Assembly (NCBI GenBank): GCA_934725305.1
Contig: CAKVBA010000044.1
Coordinates: 1-22,896, forward strand
Reading direction: 5' to 3'
DNA from: an uncultured Parabacteroides sp.
GTDB taxonomy: Bacteria > Bacteroidota > Bacteroidia > Bacteroidales > Tannerellaceae
DNA length: 22,896 bases
Positions 16,228-22,828 of this stretch are shown piece by piece; position 1 is the first letter of the stretch, and every line of letters begins with the position of its first letter. The notes under the pieces are model-generated. The model did no database searches. It had not been told where the DNA came from and worked only from the letters and a program-made list of their open reading frames with translations. The position numbers and the translations under genes are program-made.

Positions 16228-17076
16228 CTATAAGTATTTCTTCATTTCTTCTCCATCCACACCTGCTTCGAGTTCGATCAGGTGATTAACCGTACTTGCT
16301 TTGACTTTGGGTATCAGCACACCTTCCACCTGAAAGAAGCCGACTTCGGCCTTCATGTGTATCTCTATTTTGATGGGCTTTTCCGTTCCCTTCAGTATCT
16401 TCACCTTCTCAATGGAGTTGGCCGAATACTTGTGAATATCACCTTCGGCCGGTTTTGAGGGAATCTCTAAGGTAATACGAGCTCTTCCCTTTGTCATGTC
16501 ACAACCATCGGCAACTAAGATAATGCCCGCTTCCAACGAATGAATAGGATGAGTTCCCATGTGCCCCAATATTCCCTCTAAAGCCATCGAGCGGATAATC
16601 GTTCTTCGCTTCACATTCTCATTGCCCGGCAACACCTCAAGCAACAAGTCCGAAATCAGCGAATAGGATATGATTCCAGAATACAATTCATGGTCTTTAC
16701 GGCCAACCGTCATGCCGCTATCATGAAGAAAAGAGGCCAGCATCACGGCTGAAATACTATCGGCGAATGAGCCGGCACCTTCAGACTCGAGGCTCGTCTT
16801 TATACCTGCCTCATGCAGAATCTTTAGCATCTTCAGGGCATTGTAACAGACCTTCTTCATGTGCACCGGGCCATGATCGTTCAATCCGATGCGTACGATT
16901 GACACATCGTTGGCATAGTTCTGAATACATTCCACCTCTTGATTATTGATCAACGTCTGAAACAGTAGAAGCGGAAGTCTGTCTGCCGACGTAGAAAGAG
17001 CCACAAGCTCCTCGACAATCTTTAGAATTTTACACTCTATGGTTATCTCTTTAGGTGATTTCTCATCATTCATCAT
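16228..17076 (-). CDS. HD-domain phosphohydrolase
   Basis: A 282-aa cytoplasmic protein with the HD superfamily metal-binding pattern: His68/His72 in NDHGPVHMKKV, the His118-Asp119 pair in ASFLHDSGMTVGRKDHE, and Asp190/Asp193 in HSLEAGIILVADGCDMTKGR. Residues ~205-270 form a C-terminal beta-rich domain of unknown role. HD proteins hydrolyse phosphate esters, including (c)NMPs and nucleotides; the substrate here is unknown. Two ATG codons stand in tandem at the start (17076 and 17073). It leads the operon with the porin 7 bp downstream and has a -7 box at 17190-17183. The pairing with a phosphate-type porin hints at phosphoester use or phosphate signalling (inference). Confidence 0.8.
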   Translation of the reverse strand: MMNDEKSPKEITIECKILKIVEELVALSTSADRLPLLLFQTLINNQEVECIQNYANDVSIVRIGLNDHGPVHMKKVCYNALKMLKILHEAGIKTSLESEGAGSFADSISAVMLASFLHDSGMTVGRKDHELYSGIISYSLISDLLLEVLPGNENVKRRTIIRSMALEGILGHMGTHPIHSLEAGIILVADGCDMTKGRARITLEIPSKPAEGDIHKYSANSIEKVKILKGTEKPIKIEIHMKAEVGFFQVEGVLIPKVKASTVNHLIELEAGVDGEEMKKYL

Positions 17077-17182
17077 TCTCTGTTTATTTTATCGTTAAAA
17101 GGAGTGAACTAAATCGATTGCATGACATCTGCGTCATCTGATATTTCTTTATATCCATATACTTTGCTTTTTGATTTCGATA

Positions 17183-17190
17183 CAAAAGTA
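17183..17190 (-). promoter_or_regulatory. -7 box for the HD-phosphohydrolase/porin operon
   Basis: On the minus strand TACTTTTG matches TAnnTTTG exactly, about 107 nt before the start codon. The -33 region has no clear TTTG. Confidence 0.45.
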
Positions 17191-17377
17191 TCAGGTGGAT
17201 GTTACAGAATGGTTACAGCCATATTAACATGATATGATAGATATAATCATGGGAAAGGTGGTTATAACAGACAGAAAAGCTATGATATGCCCAAGCGCCC
17301 CAAAGAGAAGAGAATAGCCGGAAACTAACTATTTTTTCACAATTTTCACGATTCGAAGAGATTTACACAGATAAACA

Positions 17378-17409
17378 TTTGGGAGAATCATTGTCTCTGT
17401 TTATTTTTG
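17378..17409 (+). promoter_or_regulatory. Consensus promoter of the GH109-like gene
   Basis: TTTG at 17378-17381 and TATTTTTG at 17402-17409 are separated by exactly 20 nt, the best match in the window to the Bacteroidota consensus. It implies a leader of about 190 nt. Confidence 0.7.
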
Positions 17410-17447
17410 TATAAAAATAACGAAATACATATCTTGTCGCTACAATC

Positions 17448-17588
17448 TGCCGATTCCTAAGATTCCGGGAAACACATTTATCGGCATTAAAAGGTTTTTT
17501 ATAAGGTAAGAAGATAGACACAATCGGTGACGACTTAAAGAGGTTCAAAGTCATGCACTGATGAAAAAGATTAACAGAAAGAGCCTCT
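17448..17588 (+). promoter_or_regulatory. Structured 5' leader of the GH109-like gene
   Basis: The ~190-nt leader contains two inverted repeats: TGCCGAT (17448-17454) with ATCGGCA (17480-17486), enclosing TTCCGGGAA; and AGAGGTTC (17539-17546) with GAGCCTCT (17581-17588), 8 bp with one G-U. Neither is followed by a T-run, and no known riboswitch family was recognised. The second stem ends 15 nt before the ATG and could influence translation (inference). Confidence 0.4.
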
Positions 17589-17603
17589 ATTAATTTAGTA
17601 TTT

Positions 17604-19253
17604 ATGAAAGTAAAACAGATTCTCTTGATGGCATTGGCATTTTTGTCAATCACAAACATCAACGCCCAGTCACTTTCGTCAACAACTAAAACGCATTGGG
17701 ACAAAGGGACACTTGTAATCGAAACTCCCGAGCGCCCTGCCGGACAGCAGCATGTGCTTGGACTGACTGCTCCGAAGATGCAGACCGTACGCGTGGCATT
17801 CGTTGGTTTGGGTATGCGTGGCCCGTGGGCAGTTTTGCGTTTTTGCAACATTCCTGGTGTTGAAATCGTAGGTCTTTGCGACTATGAAGAAAAACGTGCC
17901 GAAGACTCTCAGAAATATCTGCGTGACGCCGGATTGATTCCTGCGGATATCTATTATGGTGAAAAAGGGTATGAAGAATTGTGTAAACGCGAGGATGTGG
18001 ACTTGGTTTACATCGCTACAGACTGGAATCACCATTTCCCAATTGCAAAGTATTCAATGGAACATGGCAAACACGTCGCTATTGAAGTGCCGTCTGCGAT
18101 GAACCTGGAACAGTGCTGGACTCTGATCGACCTGGCCGAAAAGACTCGCTTGCACTGCTTCATCCTTGAAAACTGTTGCTACGACTATTATGAGATGAAT
18201 GCTTTGGCAATGGCTCAAGACGGTGTGTTCGGAGAAATCATCCGTGCCGAGGGTGCTTATATCCACGAGTTGTCTCAGTTCTGGAAAGAATATTGGAAAG
18301 ATCCGAATGACAACGACACAGATAACTTGCACTGGCGATTGAAATACAATAAAGAAAACCGTGGCGATGTTTATGCCACTCACGGTCTTGGCCCGGTTGC
18401 ACAGTGCATGAACATTCATCGTGGCGACCGCTTCACCACATTGGTTGCCATGGATACCGAGAGCTTTGCCGGCAAGAGTTTAACCAAGAGCATAACCGGC
18501 ACTGAACCGAAAGAGTTCCGCAACGGCGACCATACAACAACGCTGATGCGCACAGCCAACGGTAAGGTGGTTGAAATCCAGCACAACGTGATGACTCCGC
18601 AGCCCTATAACCGTCTGTTCAAGTTGACCGGCACCAAGGGTTATGCCACCAAGTATCCGACTCCCGAATATGCTCTTTCAGGCGATGCCATGAAAGGTAC
18701 CGGCGCTCCTAATATGGACGATATCAATGCGCATGGTTTCTTGAAAGCCGATCAGAAAGCGGCATTGGAAAAGAAATACTATCATCCCATTCTGACTAAG
18801 TTCGGCGAAAAGGGCCGTGCTATGGGTCATGGCGGTATGGACTACATCATGGATTCTCGCCTGGTTTACTGTCTGCAGAATGGTCTGCCTCTGGATATGG
18901 ACGTTTACGATATGGCCGAATGGTGTGCCTTGTCTGAACTGGGCGCCATCTCTATGGATAACAACTGTGCGTCCGTTACATTCCCGGACTTCACTCGCGG
19001 CCACTGGAACGAAGTGAAGGGCTTCAAACATGCCTATGCTCCGGAAGCAGAAGAGGCAGCAACCGAAGCTGCAGCTGAAGCATATACAGCTGCTCAGAAA
19101 GAAGCTGTGGCTGCTTGCGACTTGTGGACTCTTTATGACAATGTGAAAAATGCAACGGATGCCAAGGCTAAGGCGAAAGCTCAGACGGCTTACGATCGTG
19201 CTGTTGTCAAAACGAAAAAGATGATGGACAAAACGCTGAAGACAAAGAAATAG
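17604..19253 (+). CDS. Exported Gfo/Idh/MocA oxidoreductase, GH109-like alpha-N-acetylgalactosaminidase
   Basis: An NAD-dependent glycosidase-type protein of the GH109 group, whose characterised members remove terminal alpha-GalNAc (blood-group A, mucin) by a transient redox mechanism. Residues 1-22 are a signal peptide (NINAQ). The Rossmann motif is VGLGMRG (68-73 Gly-rich), then EVPSAM and an ATHGLGPVAQCMNIHRGDR segment, and HGGMDYIMDSRLVYCLQNG plus DMDVYDMAEW, all typical of GH109. From about residue 478 a ~70-aa Ala/Lys/Glu-rich tail (APEAEEAATEAAAEAYTAAQ ...) extends past the usual GH109 end (about 450-475 aa) and looks like a helical or coiled-coil extension. Own promoter at 17378, terminator at 19296; monocistronic. 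Activity on GalNAc is inferred from family membership. Confidence 0.88.
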   Translation: MKVKQILLMALAFLSITNINAQSLSSTTKTHWDKGTLVIETPERPAGQQHVLGLTAPKMQTVRVAFVGLGMRGPWAVLRFCNIPGVEIVGLCDYEEKRAEDSQKYLRDAGLIPADIYYGEKGYEELCKREDVDLVYIATDWNHHFPIAKYSMEHGKHVAIEVPSAMNLEQCWTLIDLAEKTRLHCFILENCCYDYYEMNALAMAQDGVFGEIIRAEGAYIHELSQFWKEYWKDPNDNDTDNLHWRLKYNKENRGDVYATHGLGPVAQCMNIHRGDRFTTLVAMDTESFAGKSLTKSITGTEPKEFRNGDHTTTLMRTANGKVVEIQHNVMTPQPYNRLFKLTGTKGYATKYPTPEYALSGDAMKGTGAPNMDDINAHGFLKADQKAALEKKYYHPILTKFGEKGRAMGHGGMDYIMDSRLVYCLQNGLPLDMDVYDMAEWCALSELGAISMDNNCASVTFPDFTRGHWNEVKGFKHAYAPEAEEAATEAAAEAYTAAQKEAVAACDLWTLYDNVKNATDAKAKAKAQTAYDRAVVKTKKMMDKTLKTKK

Positions 19254-19256
19254 GCT

Positions 19257-19592
19257 TTAGCTTCTATCGATTATAAAAAGAAAGGTTCGAGATTGGGGCT
19301 GTGTCAGAATAACTGTTTTGATGCAGCCCTTTTTAGATATGCCTCTCTTCTTGAAAAAGTGTTGATAAACCAGGAATGATGCCAATAGACTGCCCATAAC
19401 ACTGAGTGATGAAATAGCGGCTGTCTGTCCGCAGAAATAACCGAGGTTGCTAACAATCAGGCGATTCAAACCGATGGATAAGCCTAACAGAAAAAGCAAC
19501 ACACAAACGACAATGTGTATCAATGGTGATACCTTTTTTATTGTGGGTACACGACGAAATGAATAACCTATAAAAACTCCGAATACCATCAT
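19257..19592 (-). pseudogene. Remnant of LysO-family transporter (N-terminal part)
   Basis: A 111-codon frame whose first ~80 residues (VFIGYSFRRVP, then LLFLLGLSIGLNRLIVSNLG, SLSVMGSLLASFLVY) match the N-terminal membrane half of LysO (DUF340) lysine exporters, with three hydrophobic segments. In relatives a C-terminal LysO half follows as the same or the next gene; here it is absent. The frame after FFKKR instead runs backwards through the GH109 gene's terminator hairpin (KGCIKTVILTQPQ is its reverse complement), so the last ~30 codons are not native. No promoter is evident. Most likely a truncated remnant left by a deletion. A functional short subunit cannot be excluded. Confidence 0.65.
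19296..19334 (+). terminator. Intrinsic terminator after the GH109-like gene
   Basis: An 11-bp stem (19296-19306 with 19319-19329, two G-U pairs) with a 12-nt loop and a five-T tail. The GGGCTGTGTCA type is a common Bacteroidales terminator form. It has no T-run on the minus side, yet lies inside the LysO remnant. Confidence 0.82.
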
Positions 19593-19611
19593 AAGAATAC
19601 ATGAAGATGTG

Positions 19612-19619
19612 TATCTTTA
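19612..19619 (+). promoter_or_regulatory. -7-like box for the M50 peptidase gene
   Basis: TATCTTTA (one base off TAnnTTTG) lies 17 nt before the preferred ATG at 19637. It sits inside the longer open frame that begins at 19601, which argues for the downstream start. Confidence 0.4.
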
Positions 19620-19636
19620 CGCACAAAAACAATAAA

Positions 19637-20782
19637 ATGGGAAAAATACTGAAACTTTTGGTCGGAATACTATGCGGTGGTCTAATAGGTGTAGCCATTG
19701 CTGTATTAATAGCGTATTTAATTGACGGAAAGGAAGCGCTTGATGTTGTTTCCAGCAAAGTAGATGCAGCAAAGCTTGCTGGTTCAATAGCTTTATCATG
19801 TGTGTTGACATTCGTTGCATTAATCCTGCAAATCATACTTCATGAAGTTGGTCACATGATTGGAGGTCTTGCCACCGGCTATAAGTTCTTTTCTATCAGA
19901 TTCTCCAAATATGCCCTTGTAAAAACAGGGAAGGAATTACATTGGCGGCAATACGACATTGCAGGAACAGGCGGACAATGCGTAATGTTTCTTGACAAAG
20001 ACATTGATATTGAGCAAGACTCAACACCCTACTTTTGGTATAATGCAGGAGGTGTAGCTACTAACATCCTATTATCTGTAATAAGCATTATAGTTGTTAA
20101 ATATACAGATATGGGTGTTGCTGGCTCATCGTTCTTCATGCTAATGGCATTTGTCGGCATAGTGATGGCTCTGCTCAACGGAATACCAATGAATATGGGA
20201 GCTGGCATAAACAATGATGGACGCAACATACTGATGCTTAGTCGTAGCGCACAAAACCGCAGACTATTCATACGCTCCTTTCAGATAATTGGTGAATTGG
20301 GACATGGCGTCCGGCCAAAGAATATGCCTAAAGAATGGTTCAGCAGCGAAATACCAACTGGAGGCAACGACTACTTTGGTATTGTTTCGTATATTTCGTA
20401 TATCTCATTACTTGAGGACGAAGGACTTTGGGACGAGGCACGCATTGCATATGAGCATCTTGAGAATATTAAGCCAAAGCTACCTTTGCTTTTCGCTTTG
20501 GAAACAGCAAGCGAACATATTCTCACAGAACTGCTGACACAGAATAGGAGAGACGTTGTGGAGAAGCTATGGACGAAACAAGCGGCAAAATATACAACGA
20601 ACAACTATAAATACTCGCCAAGCAAGCTTGCTGCTCTTTATGCCATAGAACTATTGTATAACAAAGACGAAAAGAAAGCCTTGCAACTCTATGAAGAGCT
20701 GCAAAAAAGAAAAGATATGTTCTATCTGCCAGGAGAAACGGCTATGGCGCTAAGTATTGCTGAGCAAATAGCAAAGTTATAG
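19637..20782 (+). CDS. M50-family membrane metallopeptidase
   Basis: A 381-aa predicted inner-membrane zinc protease. The N-terminus has one hydrophobic segment (about 3-27) and a second (about 47-72) that carries the active-site motif HEVGHM (His69, Glu70, His73). Further hydrophobic segments occupy about 132-155 and 158-180. The C-terminal ~170 residues are soluble and helical (YEHLENIKPKLPLLFALETA and LQLYEELQKRKDM), resembling TPR-like helices. Site-2-type proteases cleave membrane substrates; the target here is unknown. An ATG at 19601 would add 12 residues, but the ATG at 19637 follows an AT-rich leader and a -7-like box, so it is preferred. Flanked by the LysO remnant and element B. 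Confidence 0.85.
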   Translation: MGKILKLLVGILCGGLIGVAIAVLIAYLIDGKEALDVVSSKVDAAKLAGSIALSCVLTFVALILQIILHEVGHMIGGLATGYKFFSIRFSKYALVKTGKELHWRQYDIAGTGGQCVMFLDKDIDIEQDSTPYFWYNAGGVATNILLSVISIIVVKYTDMGVAGSSFFMLMAFVGIVMALLNGIPMNMGAGINNDGRNILMLSRSAQNRRLFIRSFQIIGELGHGVRPKNMPKEWFSSEIPTGGNDYFGIVSYISYISLLEDEGLWDEARIAYEHLENIKPKLPLLFALETASEHILTELLTQNRRDVVEKLWTKQAAKYTTNNYKYSPSKLAALYAIELLYNKDEKKALQLYEELQKRKDMFYLPGETAMALSIAEQIAKL

Positions 20783-20921
20783 TCTATTATAAACAAAAGT
20801 TAAATGATAGTTGTTTTATTGCTAATCATTTATCCCAATCCGGTCATTAGATTACAATTCTTGTTGGTGTTTGTTTGGAGCAGATTGCAATGGTTCTGCG
20901 TTGAAGGTATATTTATCAACC

Positions 20922-21263
20922 ATAAAAATACAATAAGTCAACAGGCTGGCAAGAGACTACTAATCCGGTCAAAACGGAGTAGTCTATTTCCGGAAACGGA
21001 GTGCCTATCCAATCCGAACGGAGTAGTTATTCCGTCCCAACGGAGTGCCTACCCAATTTCAAAAAAGTCTATACCCTTTTTTGAAAAAGTCTATACCCTT
21101 TTTCCAAAAACTCTATAGATTATTGAAAGAGAGACTATAACCCTTTTTTCAGGGTGTTTGGGCTGAAACAGATTTGTCTGTCAGGTCCGACGAAGTCGCC
21201 CGTTGTTTCTGCCGGATCCGTTACCGCTTTTAGCAAATAATAGCCCGAATAAAAATACAATAA
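20922..21263 (+). repeat. Element B: 22-bp tandem array within a ~340-bp dispersed element
   Basis: Nine consecutive 22-bp units occupy 20951-21148. Unit cores: AAGAGACT 20951, AACGGAGT at 20973, 20995, 21017 and 21039, AAAAAAGT 21061, GAAAAAGT 21083, CAAAAACT 21105, AAGAGAGA 21127; the last four share a following CTATA. The spacing is exactly 22 bp throughout. The array is followed by two hairpins (21140-21155, 21168-21181) and an AT-rich 3' part. ATAAAAATACAATAA occurs perfectly at both ends (20922-20936 and 21249-21263). The whole aligns in inverted orientation with 6948-7266. No transposase or convincing reading frame lies inside. Confidence 0.88.
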
Positions 21264-21448
21264 CTATCTCTCAGTGCATGTTTAATTCTGACAAATTTTG
21301 ATGCAGCCTAAAAAAGTGCCGACAAGAGTTGGAAAGAATAAAAATATTCAGCTGTTTTACTTTTTTCGTTCTAATGACGATTTGGGTTAAATGTGTTGTT
21401 AATACAAAATATCATGATGGTATGAACAAAAAAGACACACCAGAGCAA
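21264..21448. other. Non-coding gap after element B
   Basis: No gene recognised. A partial terminator-like fragment, TTTTGATGCAGCC at 21296-21308, repeats 13 bases of the GH109 terminator (19316-19328). A 60-codon frame opening with TTG at 21329 has no family resemblance. Confidence 0.5.
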
Positions 21449-21456
21449 TATCTTTA
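21449..21456 (+). promoter_or_regulatory. -7-like box before the WYL fragment
   Basis: TATCTTTA, the same octamer as before the M50 gene, lies 32 nt before the ATG at 21489. No -33 element is visible. Confidence 0.35.
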
Positions 21457-21488
21457 CAGTCGAAACGTTATCTATGTAATATACGAAT

Positions 21489-21788
21489 ATGGCACTGAAT
21501 CAAGCCAATAAGCTCGTGTGGATTGTGGAGACCATCTATCGGGCACATAAGATTTCTTTTGAGGAATTGAATCGCCGCTGGATGGACAATGTAGATTTGA
21601 GTAGAGGTGAGGAGATGTTGAAGCGCACTTTCCACAAGTGGAAGTGGAATATTTTCGATACCTTTGGCTTGTTGATAGACTGCGAAAAAGCTACACCATA
21701 TAGGTATTACATCGCCAATGAGGATGACATGAAGAGTGGAAGCATTGGGAATTGGTTATTGAGCACACTGTCGGTGAGCAACTTTCTT
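21489..21788 (+). pseudogene. 5' fragment of a WYL-domain transcriptional regulator
   Basis: The first ~100 codons match the N-terminal winged-helix region of Bacteroidales WYL-domain regulators: LVWIVETIYRAHKISFEELN, the RTFHKWKWNIFDTFGL segment, IDCEKATPYRYYI, and NWLLSTLSVSNFLLE just before where the WYL domain should begin. From about 21788 the homology stops and the DNA continues as the middle of a RhuM-Fic gene in another frame. The open frame runs 32 more nonsense codons to 21887. The ligand-sensing WYL domain (about 200 aa) is missing. Probably inactive; a short DNA-binding product is possible. Confidence 0.7.
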
Positions 21789-21789
21789 C

Positions 21790-22488
21790 TTGAAAAGTCG
21801 GAATGGTATTGCTTTCAGAAAATGGGCCAACAGCATTTTGAAACAGTACCTCATCAGAGGCTATGCCATAGATCAACGTCGCCTTGACCACTATGATGAT
21901 TTGAAGAATGTGGTTCGGTTGATGTCGCGAGCTCTCACCCTCCAAGACAAAGTATCTGAAGGAGAATACTCCGGACTGTTCTGTGTCATCACAGATTATG
22001 TCTATGCCCTCGACACACTCGACCGCTACGACTATCAGGCATTGGGCGTAGAGAAGACAACCAAAGAAGAAATTTTCCATGCTACCTACGAGAATGCCAT
22101 GAATGCCATCAACGCCTTGAAACCGAAGTTTGGCGAAAGCCGATGGTTTGCAAACGAAAAGGATGATTCCTTTAAGAGTAGCATAGGTCAGATTTACCAA
22201 ACATTCGGAGGTGAAGACCTATATCCATCAGTGGAAGAAAAGGCAGCTATGTTGCTGTATCTCGTGGTGAAGAACCATTCCTTCAGCGATGGCAACAAAC
22301 GTATTGCTGCCATGCTCTTCCTTTGGTTCATGGAGAAAAATGGCATACTTTATGGCCAGGACAGACATAAACGCATAGCTGACAACACCCTCGTTGCCCT
22401 CACGCTGATGATTGCCGAGAGCCGCACAGAAGAGAAGGATGTGATGGTAAAGGTGGTGGTAAATTTAATTAATAAAGATAATCAATAA
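21790..22488 (+). pseudogene. 3' part of a RhuM-Fic/DOC family gene
   Basis: A 232-codon frame matching the C-terminal two-thirds of Bacteroidales virulence RhuM/Fic proteins: KSRNGIAFRKWANSILKQYL (normally the end of the RhuM DNA-binding part), a linker, then a Fic domain with SSIGQIYQTFGGEDLYPSVE and the active-site motif HSFSDGNKR at 163-171. The Lys in place of the second Gly (GNKR) is as in Doc, whose family member phosphorylates EF-Tu. The RhuM N-terminus (about 100 aa) is absent; upstream is the WYL fragment in another frame. The frame opens with a TTG at 21790; the first internal ATG is at 21922. The Fic core is intact and could be made if an internal start is used. Confidence 0.72.
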
Positions 22489-22499
22489 GCACATCTTAT

Positions 22500-22828
22500 A
22501 TGAAGGACTTTGCAGCAATTGATTTTGAAACGGCTAACAACGAGCGCAGTTTGGTTTGCTCTGTTGGCTTGGTGATAGTGCGTGGCGGTGAGATAGTAGA
22601 TAAGTTCTACTCGCTCATCAAGCTAGAACCAGTGTATTACAACTACTGGTGTTTCAGGTGCATGGCCTGTGCTCCGCCTCGCGCCGAGTTTGGCCACAAG
22701 GCAGTCATACCCTTGATGTAATCGCAGTCCGCTGCGGTTATGAATTGTCAAACCATCATCACGCCCTGGCCGACGCAGAAGCCTGCGCCGCTATCGCACT
22801 GGAGATATCTATAAAATCTTATCATTAG
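22500..22828 (+). pseudogene. Broken DEDDh 3'-5' exonuclease gene
   Basis: The first frame (22500-22652) encodes MKDFAAIDFETANNERSLVC and continues to YYNYWC, a standard exonuclease start with the Exo I motif DFET. A one-base deletion near 22653 shifts the frame; the next frame reads QVHGLCSASRRVWPQG, then HTLDVIAVRCGYELSNHHHA and LADAEACAAIALEI up to a TAG at 22826-22828. That includes the Exo III HHALADAEA motif, but the ~60-70 residues holding Exo II are missing between HGL and SASRRV. Both a frameshift and an internal deletion inactivate it. It starts 11 bp after the Fic stop. Confidence 0.8.

Noticed and set aside
20804..21118. Open frame across element B with a similar frame in element A (minus strand 7343-7137), both reading FIN-KNTIS-KRL-SK-SSLF
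   Set aside because: The similarity follows from DNA homology of the elements; differences fall in all three codon positions with only a slight third-position bias, and a 22-bp unit shifts the frame each repeat, so a conserved protein is unlikely.
20951..21148. CRISPR array
   Set aside because: The units are directly adjacent with no unique spacers, repeats are degenerate and 22 bp in total, and no cas genes are present.
21329..21511. 60-codon frame before the WYL fragment
   Set aside because: Opens with TTG, no family resemblance, overlaps the likely promoter and start of the WYL fragment.
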